Below are positions 34,570-45,360 of a stretch of DNA of 64,000 nt, piece after piece. The notes below the pieces were generated by a model that did not search any database, was not told where the DNA came from, and worked only from the letters and a program-made list of their open reading frames with translations. A program made the translations under genes and the position numbers. The first letter of the stretch is position 1. Every line of letters begins with the position of its first letter. The stretch is from Tubiluchus corallicola (lineage: Eukaryota > Priapulida > Priapulimorpha > Priapulimorphida > Tubiluchidae). The stretch spans positions 1 to 64,000 of the forward strand of contig JAQGDQ010000510.1 of assembly GCA_030141605.1 (NCBI GenBank), in the 5' to 3' direction.

Positions 34570-34809
34570 GTTGTGTTTGGTTAGCTTTATAGATGGAGAA
34601 TCTCATCTGTCTCACAACTATATTAAATTATCTACCATCACTTTTTGCAAAAAATGTTTGTTCAGTTACACAAATTTTTATTAAGATATATTGCATTTAT
34701 GAATTTATTGCAAATTTTCTAAATTTATTCATTATAACAAGTGTGTATGCGGCAGTCACAAAACACCAATTAAAATCTATAGAAATCCTGAAAACTGGTT
34801 ATTGCTAAA

Positions 34810-35045
34810 ACAAGCTAACAGAAGAGACGCGCCCCATTGGACGCCCTAAGCTAAGATAAAAGGTTACCTGTAAAAGCACTTTGAAATGTGGTGAAGTTCT
34901 GGATGAATGCAAAGAATCGTAGAAGATCGACCATCGTGGAGAACAACAATATGGAAAAGGTGTAGTAAATTCAATGAGAAAAGAAGCAATGCATATGAGA
35001 AAAGAAAAGAAAAGAGGAAGAAGAAGGCAGCACCTAAGGACAATT
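34810..35045 (+). pseudogene. LINE C-terminal tail, decayed
   Basis: The reading IGRPKLR then TCKSTLKCGEVLDECK, followed after a frameshift by IVEDRPSWRTTIW and a Lys/Glu-rich end, matches the GRPK...K...LK...W...A.DR..WR tail typical of many non-LTR retrotransposon polyproteins. At least two stops and one frameshift are present, and the reverse transcriptase upstream is missing. It is a degraded fragment. Confidence 0.6.
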
Positions 35046-37040
35046 AGTCAATTGGTGATTTTTTTTCACAGTTAATGAACTCTAATATTCACTACTGTAT
35101 ATATTATTTTTAAATTATGTTTATGTTTTGATCTGTTTTTCATCGAATGTGCTCTGCTTGTTTCGAGCTAAGGCGTCGTATATACAAAGATTTTCAAATT
35201 TCGTGATGCTCTTACATGGAACATGCCATCTGTTGTTTGGTTACATCCTACTCGTGATGTAGGCATTACTATTTACTGTTAACCTCTGCCCAATCTGGCT
35301 ACTATGAAACTTCTGTACTGTTTTAAATAAGATAATAAGTTTATTTTGACTAAATTTGCGCTGTTTTGGTGTTTCTTGTTAGTGATTTCCCTCTACATGG
35401 CACTGGCTTGTTTAGGATCTAGCACGATTTGGACTGGAGGGGATAGAACTTTTAGCATATTGCAGTGCTTTTCACTGTTGGCGCAGGTTTAACTGCCCAC
35501 CGTCAAACTTTTTTTAAATTTTCTTCTGCAAACATGTTGCAAGAATAAAGGTGCGTATTGATAGAATCTATTGCGAAAACTAGATCCATAGACATCACGT
35601 GGCACGTGTGACATACAAACGAAAAAGCACCATTTGAATGCAATATCAACTGTAAGCCTTGAAACAATGTTGCTTACACAAGAATATTACGATGACAAAG
35701 TATTTAATTATTGTGGAAAATGCAGTCTGCTAAAATATTTTCTCAAAGTTTGCAGTATTTACAATTATTGAGCATTACTTCAGTGACATCCTACTAAAAG
35801 GATGCACCAAACGTAGGAAACGTAAGCAGCTCGTAGTGAGTAGCACACCGACTGCAGAACCAAAGTAGATAAGTAAATAAGTAACCATATCTATTGGCTC
35901 ACAATTCTTAGAAAGACCTACTGCAGCTACACGCATATGCGATCAAACAAAACGCTACTAACATACAATGCGCTTAATTACAAAATAACCTCTGATTCGT
36001 AGACATTCATTAGGCAAAGAGCAACTGTCGTTTTTCTGGACAACATACAATTATTGTTTTGTGTTGGGTCGTTTAAACCAATTGCTTTGTCTTCTTGAGT
36101 CTAAGTTAAATCCATTCTTGTTTTTATCAGTGATTATTTTTTATTGAACCACGATGTCACTGTACATGTGGTTTCGAAAATAAATGATGCTAACAATGAA
36201 AATTATTGTTGTTACTGTGGTGAATTAATTTTTGGTTTTCTTGACAGCAACTTGGAAGAGTGCACTGAGCATCTACTGCACTGAGCAAAGATGATGGTGT
36301 CACTTTTGATTTCAATCACACACAGTTTCTTTCTTAGTCTCAGAAATGAGTGAGAGTCAAACGATAAGCAAACTAGCAACTAATTATCAGCAGCAAACCA
36401 GATGTGTACATTAGATTTGTCATTGAAAGATGAAACATTTAACATGCGATAAATGGGTATTAGATAATCTCAGAAGAATGCACGAATTATAGATTATTTG
36501 TTGGTGATGGAACGTAAGTGAGTAAAGTTTTTAATGCTTGCATATCTCATATATCGTAAAGTGATTTAGTAAAAGGTTTAAGCCCTAGGTCAATTTTTAT
36601 TTACCAAAAAAGTTTATTACCGCTGTGCACAAATTATATTTAAGTGTACGCTTTAATTTTAAGCTTGGTGATATGGCTGCAAGTACCTACAACATCTAAC
36701 CAATAAAAACGAAAAGTTACTTCACGTGCTCATTGTTTTTGACTGATGACATGAAATCTTACAGGGAAGCACGATATGCTATTAAGAGTTTTGTGCAACT
36801 TTAACTGAATAAACGAATCAAATTGAATTTGACCTTCGGTGGCAAACGCCACAATCATTATCTTTTCAATAATCTCACAATGCAGTACGATATTTCTCAT
36901 CAGAGAGCGCACCATTTGCGAAAAACTTAAAGTGTGCGATTTAGAAAACATATGCCGACAAGCAAAAGCCAATTTTAGAGCTTGCGAAGGGATGGAGTTT
37001 ATTTATCTTCTACAATGACTAATTGCTTAGTTAAATAGTA
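35046..37040. other. Intergenic sequence upstream of the glycosyltransferase gene
   Basis: No element recognised over about 2 kb. An 80-codon minus-strand frame (36972-36730) sits just upstream and divergent but shows no domain. The promoter of the downstream gene should lie here; no TATA box can be singled out in such AT-rich sequence. Confidence 0.5.
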
Positions 37041-38072
37041 ATGCGCAGAAAGACATCAGTTTGCAAAAAGCAGCAAAGTTTTGTCATATTTGCCTGCTTT
37101 TGTATGTTTGTCTTGTTCCATTATGGAATTGCGCATTTGAGATCGACTAAGCATAAGAAGTGGAAGAAAGAAAATGAATTGTTTAAGTTGGAAATCGTTG
37201 TATTGACTTACAATAGACCAGTGTCATTGCTGAGACTTCTAAACTCACTTAATTCAAGTCACTACAGTGAGGATGAGGTTGGGTTAAAGATTTGTGTAGA
37301 CAGAAGTGCAAATGACAGTTCAATATCAGCTATTACGCTTAACATCATTAACTCATTTATATGGATTTATGGTGGAAAGGAAGTTGTTGTCCACCCTGTA
37401 CACTATGGACCATACTTGCAATGGTATGATTGTTGGAAACCGTCTGAAAGGAAAGGAGAATTCGGGCTGATTTTGGAAGACGATCTGGAAGTTTCCCCTC
37501 ACTATTATACATGGCTTAAAGCTGCATTATTACATTATCATAAAAAATCCGATATTGGAGGCATAACTCTGCAAAGAGGAACCTTGATTTCAACAACAGG
37601 GAAACATCGAAATCCTCTGTGTGAAGATTGTTATAAAGCAGACGTGTTTCTATATCATCAGATAGGCACTTGGGGATTTGCACCAATTCCAGAAATATGG
37701 CATCAGTTTCGCATTTGGGTGTTTGCTGTAATGAAAAATGAAAGTTTTATTCCGATAGTTCCAGGACAAAGATTAATTACAAATGCCTGGATGCGAAAAC
37801 GTCATTTAAAGATGAGGTCGATGCCTTCATCCTATATCATGTATTATTTTGCAGTAAACAACTTGTATACACTGTACGCTAATTTACCTGATAACAAAAC
37901 GCTAGCTTGTAACAGAAGAGAAGTGGGAATGAATTATCAAAGAGGCGCTAAAGAAGTTATAGGGAAATGTGATTTCGAACCGCTATTAATGTGGAATGTC
38001 TCCTTTGTAAATTTACCAGAAAAACCAATAAGGCTTGATTGGGCTGTGGTAAGAACGCCTACAAACTTTTAA
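37041..38072 (+). CDS. Type II membrane glycosyltransferase (GT-A fold, GnT-I/GT2-like)
   Basis: This is an intact 343-residue, intronless reading frame from ATG 37041. It has a short basic N-terminus, one hydrophobic signal anchor (about residues 14-31) and a lumenal catalytic part, the usual plan of Golgi glycosyltransferases. VVLTYNRPVSLLRLLNSL (about 53-70) is the nucleotide-sugar-binding first strand of GT-A enzymes. ILEDDLEVSP (about 144-153) carries the acidic metal-binding motif (EDD), closest in form to the EDD(L)EVAP of the GnT-I/POMGNT1 group. Four N-glycosylation sequons are present (N91, N233, N285, N319). The exact donor and acceptor cannot be told. AATAAA at 38071-38076 overlaps the stop codon, so the 3' UTR could be very short. 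An intact frame amid repeats suggests a living gene; single-exon structure may reflect retroposition. Confidence 0.85.
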   Translation: MRRKTSVCKKQQSFVIFACFCMFVLFHYGIAHLRSTKHKKWKKENELFKLEIVVLTYNRPVSLLRLLNSLNSSHYSEDEVGLKICVDRSANDSSISAITLNIINSFIWIYGGKEVVVHPVHYGPYLQWYDCWKPSERKGEFGLILEDDLEVSPHYYTWLKAALLHYHKKSDIGGITLQRGTLISTTGKHRNPLCEDCYKADVFLYHQIGTWGFAPIPEIWHQFRIWVFAVMKNESFIPIVPGQRLITNAWMRKRHLKMRSMPSSYIMYYFAVNNLYTLYANLPDNKTLACNRREVGMNYQRGAKEVIGKCDFEPLLMWNVSFVNLPEKPIRLDWAVVRTPTNF

Positions 38073-38499
38073 TAAAATGACTACATAACGCTAATATTTT
38101 AGTCAGATGAGATTAATGACAAACGCAGATTTATTCATACATTACAAGTACTATAATTACATAGTGTCCCACTTAGTAGCAAAGCCTCTTATAGTTACTA
38201 GAATGAGAGCGTTTATACAATATAGGAATTTTGCACGCTATTAACTTTACTTACATTGAATTTACATAGAAATTAAGAAAGTATAAGTTTTGAATAATGT
38301 AAACGTAGTCTACAGCAGTAAAAGCTGTTTTCAACAACCCGTTTCTATCGTCATTGAGGAAAACGTTGAATGTCCCAAGTTATATACTCATCAATCATAC
38401 CATGCTCTTTTTTCTGTAAGCATATAAATAATATTAGAGTGCCATATTTACTGTAATTCATGGAGTAAGCAAACGTTTGCACGTAAAGCAAGACTTTAC

Positions 38500-39090
38500 C
38501 CGGAATTAGAAGTAAGACAACAAAACACAGCTAACAATACTGTATTTCCAAAAGTCGAGAAATATTTGCAATTAATAAACGAAGTGATTGATACAAAATT
38601 CAGGTTGAAAAGCAACCTCGTGACTACTGGAAATGGAATTTTTTCGGATATTTCTACCTGCCAAAAAAGTGAACATTCTTCGTGAAACAAACACGCTATT
38701 GGACATGCAGGACGAGATCGTACGATGAAGGATCTCTCAAGTAGATACAACTAAATCATTCCCCAAAATGTTGAATTATTCATTATGCTATTCTGCATTA
38801 TTCATTCATTTATTCATTCAGTGTGAACCGTGTCAACAGAAACAAAAAGGTTACAAGAAACGAGTTGCTGTCAAGCCTTTGCTTTGCTCTGAATTCAATT
38901 CTAGTTGTCAAGTTTACTTGATCGATTATCAAACACGTCCAGATGGAGATTATCAATTTATTCTTGTCTATCAAGATCATCTAAGTTCGTGATCTGAGGC
39001 CTCTCAAAGCAAAAAGAGCAGAAAAAGTAGCTTACAGTTTGCTTGACAGGTTTATGCTTATCGGAGCACCAGCTATTTTACCATAAAACT
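38500..39090 (+). pseudogene. Ginger/KRBA2-like integrase remnant
   Basis: In successive frames the plus strand reads AIGHAGRDRTMKDL (His part of the H2C2 zinc finger), then CEPCQQKQ (its two cysteines), then a core start QVYLIDYQTRPDGDYQFILV with YQDHL. After a frame change it reads LRPLKAKRAEKVAYSLLDRF. The order and wording match integrases of Ginger transposons and the derived KRBA2-like proteins. The first catalytic Asp of the DDE triad (QVDLID in the family) is Tyr here. Stops, two or more frame changes and a missing C-terminus make it a dead copy. It starts about 430 bp downstream of the glycosyltransferase. Confidence 0.7.
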
Positions 39091-39429
39091 ATACGTCCTA
39101 ATAAAATATTATAAAATGACTGCTAACATTCTCTCCAATACTCATGAAGTCAATAACTCCATTTCACAAGGTACTGTTTCTGACAGATTAAAACTGACTA
39201 ATATTAAAATAGATTACAAAACTTATGACACAGATGTTTCTTCAAATTATAGGTATATATTGTTCCTGTTCCTCTTTGCAAAAATTTTTGAATTGGCAAA
39301 ATATTCTAGACTTTCTAACTTTCTTGCCAACTGCAGCATCTTATACCACTAGTAAAAACTACATAACAATACTTGTTACATAAGAAATAATAGATACATT
39401 GGTTGTAAAAAAATAACATCTTGTTGCAT

Positions 39430-39545
39430 ATTTTGTAGCCTTAAAGGCGTTTGATACAGTACAGCATCTTATACTTTTAAACAAACTTGAATATTATGGC
39501 ATTAGAGGAGCATCAGGCACCTATTTCTTAATTTACATCAGTGTT
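39430..39545 (+). pseudogene. LINE reverse-transcriptase scrap
   Basis: KAFDTVQHLILLNKLEYYGI matches the conserved KAFDTV.H..LL.KL...GI segment of non-LTR reverse transcriptases. Only about 40 codons are left. Confidence 0.7.
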
Positions 39546-39739
39546 TGGCTAGCTGTTCTGTTCTTGAAGTTCAATTGTTTAGAGATGACACAAACTTCTT
39601 ATGTTGTTTGATGGTACTGTGCACCATCTTTGGTTGCCTGTCGACTTGTAATTCGCAATCATTTCCTAGATAAATCGATTAAGGATTGATTTGTTTTCGT
39701 TAATTGTTTTATTGTATTTAAGATAATAGGTAATTTTGC

Positions 39740-39961
39740 CAGATGCCTTTATGCACAAGAAATGCATTATCAAGGACGTGGAACTCAAAATCTTGAAAGT
39801 ACATCTCTACAAAATGCTGTATTTTGTCGTAGCCATTCCCACGAAATCGTTCGGGTCAGGCATTGTTTCTTCGTTTTTCCTACAAAAAATTGTAAAATGC
39901 TTCTCTGCATTTGTACTAAGAAGAAGAGCACTAAACATAGAATCAAACAACTGCAGTAAAA
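39740..39961 (+). pseudogene. Cys/Lys-rich coding-like fragment
   Basis: The frame ending at 39959 reads a Cys-, His- and Lys-rich stretch (VRVRHCFFVFPTKNCKMLLC, then CTKKKSTKHRIKQ). It resembles zinc-binding parts of transposon proteins in style, but no family can be named. A second overlapping frame (to 40017) is open too. Confidence 0.25.
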
Positions 39962-40019
39962 TGGACCATGAACAATTTAATAATGATATACAAAATTGGG
40001 CCTGCAGCTTAATGTGAGT

Positions 40020-41535
40020 ATTAGGTACTTTACTTTCATATTAGATTCGATTGAACCTTGTTTGCCTAATGAGTTGGCAGAGCAAAATCGGTGAAGAAAT
40101 TAGTTACACAAACAAATATGTGTTACACAATAAGAAGTTCAATCGTTAAACACTGAACAACAGCACAAGTGATGAATAACTTATGCCTGGCACTTGGCTT
40201 AAGGCAAACTTTACCAGACTGCTGAAGGCTTTAGTTTAGGACAGATTATGAAAAATCCAAAATGAATAATTCGAATAATTTTGACTAGAAGAATCTTGCA
40301 GAAAAATGAAGTGAACTTTCCTGAGACATGTTACGAACGATACGCCAAGGCGTTCAACTTTAAATGGTGGAGAAAGTCATTGCAGAAAGGTGTATGGGTG
40401 AAAATATGCATCCGCTACACAGCCTCCTCTTCAGAGTTGGACGTTTCCAGTTGAGAAGTATGGCGGATTCTCAATTATGCTTTAGACAAAACTTCCAACA
40501 GCAACAATCGTCGTAATACTTCAACAGTTCTAGTAATCGTCGAACAACTATATGTATCATTTGATACTAGATCAATAAATTGATGACTGCTCTATTGCAA
40601 TAATAAACTTGAATTGCAGCAACAACATCTCAAAGAATTTAGCCTGCATCATCATCCAAGGCACGGCATCTCACAATTCATCATGCATTTAATAGTGTGG
40701 AAAGAACATGTCGCCTATAACGACAGTGAGAGACAAAATCCTTGGACGAAGAGACGTAAATCTATGGCTCCAGTGATCTTAATGTGGTGAAATGTGGCAG
40801 AATTGGTAACCAAGTTGACCCTAGCAGCTGTTTTCTATGGAATTCACTAGACAGAACATCTATTATAGTACAAATGTCGAGTGATGCATTTAATGAACAA
40901 CTGGATTGCTACCGATTGCTGTCATCGTTCATCTAAATCATTTGAATGTGGAAAGATGACATTCAAATTAGGAATAGCATTGATCTCATATTTATACTAA
41001 CAATGTATTGCATCTGAGTAACAAGATAATGATGTTAGGCAGCATGTTGGGGGTGAAAATGGAGTGAGATCTCCCGAGTGGGCTGTGGGTTAGATACTAC
41101 GACGAGGGCAAATGTGAACAGGAATGTGTCTGTCTGTCAAGTGTTATTTGAGAATGTTTGGCAAGTTCAGTCGCTTTGCCGTCATTGTAGCTGCATGCTG
41201 GATGAGTGAGTCTAACTGGTTACCTCAGGCAACATTTTCAATTGGGTCTTCTATGTTGTCAGTACTACATCTGGCTGAATCAGTTATCTGAATCAAGCAA
41301 ATTGCGTGTTTCACTTAATTTGCAAAACTTGCTGCTATTTATAAATTCCTGTCTGAGAGCGCAGTAAACCAGCAATTACTAAGGACTTGTTGAGGAGATT
41401 ATCCGAACATTGCCCCAGGCGGTACGAGCTATTCGTCATACACTGCTAGTCCTGTATTATAAGGGTACGCTTGTGAAGCCATGCATAATTTAAATGTTTC
41501 AAGTATTTTACGTTTCTTCGTTGCAACTAGATTAT
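40020..41535. other. Intergenic sequence
   Basis: No gene recognised. A short frame near 40362-40500 (MVEKVIAERCMGEN...) is open for about 45 codons, without support. Confidence 0.45.
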
Positions 41536-41537
41536 AC

Positions 41538-42010
41538 GTCTTTTTCTCACTTTACGAGGCCTTGCAAACTTCAGGTAATTTGTTGCTAAAACTATTCTGA
41601 TAAAATGGGGGCGAAAAACCTCTAAAAACGCCATTTTTTTACTGTTTTTTGCAGAAAATTGCAAAATATTATTACCTCTTATTTCTAGAGAACAGGAATG
41701 CGTCGGGGGTGGTGCCAGTAATGCTTAGATACCCCGTTCAACGCTGGGTGTCATAGTCATATTTTTATTTCGTAGTATTGCTACGGCGTCCCGGACCCAA
41801 CTCCCGATTTATTTCGAAATTTTGGCCAAACAGGCTGTAGAAAAAACGTCCTAGCAGCGCATGGTAGGACTCTTGAAAGGAGATATATCCCTCTTTAGAA
41901 AGGGCATGAGCAAGGCTACATGATGGTTTGAGGTACATTTTAGGGAGTATCCGCTATGAGAGGCTGTGATGAGTTGATTGGAGGTTTCATTTTTGTGAGG
42001 CCTTTGCTAG
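41538..42010 (+). mobile_element. Helitron-like element, second family member, 3' end intact
   Basis: The reverse complement matches the right part of the 16643-18501 element (GGCGAAAAACCTC.AAAAA and TTGGCCAAACAGGCTG landmarks). It ends in AGGCCTTTGCTAG with CTAG at 42007-42010 followed by T. Its hairpin is degraded. The 5' TC end is probably near 41538-41545 but not certain. Confidence 0.65.
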
Positions 42011-42029
42011 TTAATAATTTTTAAAATAA

Positions 42030-42184
42030 CTAGCTAAACCCCGCAAAAAGAATTTTGCACATCAACTTACAGCAATAACAACTCACACCACACCACACAA
42101 CCCACACCAATCCATCTACACCACACCACACCACCCACACCAATCCATCTACACCACACCACATCACCCACACCATACCATCTA
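42030..42184 (-). mobile_element. Helitron-like 3' end with ACCAC satellite
   Basis: On the minus strand a GCAAAA-TTCT-TTTTGC hairpin (plus-strand 42043-42058) is followed after 9 nt by CTAG (42033-42030), as at 16643. ACCAC-type satellite follows on the plus strand to about 42184. It faces the other terminus at 42010 with 19 bp between. Confidence 0.7.
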
Positions 42185-42327
42185 CATATGAATACCATTG
42201 TAGAGCGAATGGTTAGAGGTTGTTCGGTTTATGGCCGCGAGGCATAGTAGATTAATCTTGTTTCTTATTAGATAAATGAAACACATTTCGTGTTTAAAAT
42301 AATAAGGAAGTACAAATATAACACTTA

Positions 42328-42420
42328 CCTACCTACCTACCTACCTACCTACCTAACTACCTCCCAACCTACCGACCTACCTACCAACCTACCGACCTAC
42401 GTATCTATCTATCTATCGTT
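42328..42420. repeat. (CTAC)n microsatellite
   Basis: CTACCTACCTAC, then CGACCTAC and CTATCTAT variants. Confidence 0.9.
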
Positions 42421-42471
42421 AACTATATATACATATCTTGCACCTCTTTGTGGCTGTAACAGTTATCGTCC

Positions 42472-42720
42472 TTGTACAGTTGTACGCACATAAGCAGTTT
42501 CAGAAAAAAACTTTCCAAGTGGGCCTCACGTCTGTTCGACTGTTCACCTGATGGACATGCTGCTGGGAAAACTGTGCATGCACTACTTAATGCAAGGTGT
42601 TCAAAGCAAGTTCATGTAAGAAAAGAACATATTTTAACTCATTGGAACGATACCTTGTTTACAAATATTATTGTCGCTAAGGATTGTACCACATCTCCCA
42701 ATGAAACGATGCAAACATAA
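42472..42720 (+). CDS. Open frame of 82 codons, unknown
   Basis: Composition is non-repetitive and GC content is a little above the surroundings. It reads KLSKWASRLFDCSPDGHAAG and a Cys/His-containing remainder. No family is recognised. It may be a transposon scrap or chance. Confidence 0.2.
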   Translation: MYSCTHISSFRKKLSKWASRLFDCSPDGHAAGKTVHALLNARCSKQVHVRKEHILTHWNDTLFTNIIVAKDCTTSPNETMQT

Positions 42721-42854
42721 CAAAAAACACACTTGTTGAGAACTATGCCAGTATGGCGCTTCTCGAGTAATGAACGCGGAAATAAACATAGAATATTTAT
42801 GTTATTAATATCTATGATATTTCCATCTATTATTATTATCATTACTATTATTGT

Positions 42855-42855
42855 A

Positions 42856-42917
<62 letters not shown>

Positions 42918-42920
42918 CTA
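42855..42920. repeat. (ATT)n microsatellite
   Basis: About 20 ATT units. Confidence 0.95.
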
Positions 42921-43397
42921 TTTATGTTATTTCCATCTTATTACTAGTAAGTACTAAGCACCATCACAATTTATTAAAACATAGTCAAGACAAAATAAGC
43001 AGCATTCTGCATAACACTGTCTACATAATACTATAAGACAATTATCTTACAAACATGTATAAAGTTCAACTTACAGTTGAAATGCTAGTATGATTAGCTA
43101 GCATGAGCCCACTGACTCTATGAGTTGATTGTACATATAGTGATTTGCGAGCAAGAGCTACTTAAACGCTAGCTGGACGGTATGAACCGCGCAAGTTTTC
43201 GCTTCTAACACACATTTTCATGGGTTTTCAGTCTCGCATTAGTCACTTTCACACATATATTTAAAATTACAACTTTTTACAAATAGCTAAAAGGTAAAAC
43301 ATTAAATGTATTCATAAAATAACTATAAAAACCAATAAATTCTAGTCCGCGTTCGCGACAGTTCAGGTAAACAGTAACTAATATTAACTTTTTTCAG

Positions 43398-43640
43398 CTC
43401 TGAAAGTAATATATACAACTTGGAGCACTCACATGTCATGGGTGACATCAGTCATTTAATTCTAGATACAGCTGGCATGTTGGCGACTGGAATATCCATT
43501 GACAAAATATTGGACAATATTCCAGAAAAAGTATGTTGAGATAGTAAAATCTCATATAAACTTGTATTTCCACGGAAGATCTTGTCTACATGATGTCCAC
43601 AGTGCTTATGCATTAGTAGAAGATATGAAAAAAACAGAAA
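43398..43640 (+). pseudogene. MULE/SWIM-type transposase-like exon remnant
   Basis: After a strong acceptor (TTTTTTCAG) the frame reads HSHVMGDISHLILDTAGMLA then TGISIDKILDNIPEK, and a donor GTATGT follows at about 43532. The pattern H.H, a helix, G(I)S...IL..I is that of the region before the core in MULE/SWIM-zinc-finger transposase-like proteins. About 65 bp further, another frame reads HDVHSAYALVEDMKK, like the DA.SV..LV..M stretch that follows in those proteins. Stops intervene. Either two exons of a live gene or one decayed transposase would fit; the latter seems likelier. Confidence 0.4.
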
Positions 43641-44014
43641 ATTAATATTCCAAAGGCCATTTTTGAGATGGTAAGATGCTGTTGCAGTGCATACGAGATT
43701 GTGGCAACTGGTGCTGGCGAGAACAAAAACTTGAGATTAAACTTGCTAGAAAGCCATACTGAGACGTATCTGTATAACAAGTTCCGAGATGGCACAGATG
43801 CTAATCAACCTACTGGTTTCATAATCACTGCTATAAACGTCAGTAAAACCTCTATAGTTAAGGCAACATATCGGTAATACATTAAAAAATCAAACAGTCA
43901 ATGTTAGTGAAACCTGCTGTTCTATCAGGCATTTTTCGCCTATGCAGACTTTGACGAATAAAATGACATTTTATTCTGTATAACAACTTTGTTTATTAAG
44001 TAACTTTTAATTTC

Positions 44015-44961
44015 TCAAATTGCTGCTGGGAGCTTATATCCAAAAATAACAAAATCAACTTTGTAAATATTATACAGTTTTCTTAAAAGTTCTATAGGCA
44101 GCATGCTGTAATAATGTTTCATTAACCTGGTGATGTGGCCAGTGTTGCGAAATTCATATTTTCTAGTTAACTCTAGTCTATGATAAACATTCAACATTTT
44201 CAAAAAATCTTTAGTTTCCTCTTCTATGTACTCGTATTTTCCAATAAAGTCATACTTAACAGTACAAGGATCACATAGGTCGGTCATCCTAGCCCAGTGT
44301 TCATTATACAGTTTTGGATGAGTAACAATCAAGTACCTGACAAAATCTGTAAAACTTACAATATGATCTGAAATCGTTATGTTTTGTCTTCGGAGAACTT
44401 GAGCCATGTGTGAAATTTCATCAGAAAAGTTCTTACTTTCAATTTTATTTTTGAAAGCACTTAGAAGACGTTCAAATGGGTGGCGAACAAACATAAACTT
44501 TTTATATTTTTTTAATACAAATGACTGCAAGTAGACAGAATATCTTGATATTTGTTTTATTAGATCACCTTTCAGAGCACGTTGATGAGATGTGTATCCT
44601 GGTAATTCATCTAAATCACTCTGCTGAACTAACGGATCATTACTAAGACTTGCATCAGCAGCCATTAAACTAATTAAAATTCTTTTCCAATTTGTGGAGG
44701 CCACTTTAGGTATTGAACAATAAGCCAGGCGATGAATGTCATCAACGTATGTTTGTGTCCACATGTTAAATTTTCCACCAAAAACTTCGTCTGCATATTG
44801 TCTTGTGCATGCTCTTTCTACCATTGCTGTTCTTGTTTGATAAGTATCAGCAACAATCTCATCACAGAATGAACAATTCTTGCCCAGAAATGGCCCACTA
44901 CTGAAGTCACGTAAGTTTGCTTGTTTCACATCGTGATTAAAAGCAACTCTTCTCACTTCTT
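44015..44961 (-). CDS. Carbohydrate sulfotransferase (CHST8-14/HNK-1 ST family), main exon
   Basis: The exon starts at 44961 right after a polypyrimidine-AG acceptor (TTCTCTTTTCAG) and runs to TAA at 44015, about 315 codons. It encodes the lumenal domain of a Golgi sulfotransferase that moves sulfate from PAPS to glycans. The 5'-phosphosulfate loop is IPKVASTNWKRIL (about residues 84-96 of the exon), and the 3'-phosphate site is VRHPFERLLSAFKNK (about 159-173). The family C-terminal motif YDFIGKYEYIEEET is also present. No disruption is seen. There is no usable ATG in the exon; the frame entering upstream begins with TTG inside the intron. An upstream exon carrying the signal anchor is therefore needed, joined in phase 1. 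AATAAA at 43997-43992 (minus) is a fitting polyadenylation signal. It faces the glycosyltransferase gene 6 kb away. Confidence 0.9.
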
Positions 44962-45143
44962 CTGAAAAGAGAATTAATATGATTTGAATCAACTAAGCTT
45001 AAAAACTGATACAAGATTACTGCAACAAGGTGGTAAAATCTCTTCCATGACTGTAAATATTACTTTGACTGTAATTCTACATAGCTTTACATGACGCTCC
45101 AAATTCATAACACGACCCATTAGCACTGAATAGCCTTCTGTGA

Positions 45144-45325
45144 TTAGAACATGTTGAAAAAACTCACTGGCCAATTCGTTACTTGTATGTTATATGCTTT
45201 GCGCGTTAAATGGCGCTTATTTAGGATGCGGGTGGGTTTTCCATTTGGGAAACAACTGAGGAAAAGCCAGCGAGAAAAAACTATAGGAAATAGCTGTAGA
45301 AAGAGAATAAAGGCAGGCTGCATAA
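45144..45325 (-). other. Candidate hydrophobic upstream exon for the sulfotransferase
   Basis: From ATG at about 45323 the minus strand reads MQPAFILFLQLFPIVFSRWL, a possible signal anchor, about 200-350 bp upstream of the main exon. A donor-like CAA|GTAACG ends it in phase 0, but the main exon needs phase 1, and the hydrophobic segment contains an acceptor-like CTTTCTACAG. It is weak and offered only as the nearest candidate. Confidence 0.15.
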
Positions 45326-45360
45326 ACGGGTCATTCAAAGGTCAACCAACCTTGGTATGA

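Noticed and set aside
45151-45360. Plus-strand 69-codon basic frame as a gene
   Set aside because: No domain, and it overlaps splice-like signals on the other strand; probably chance.
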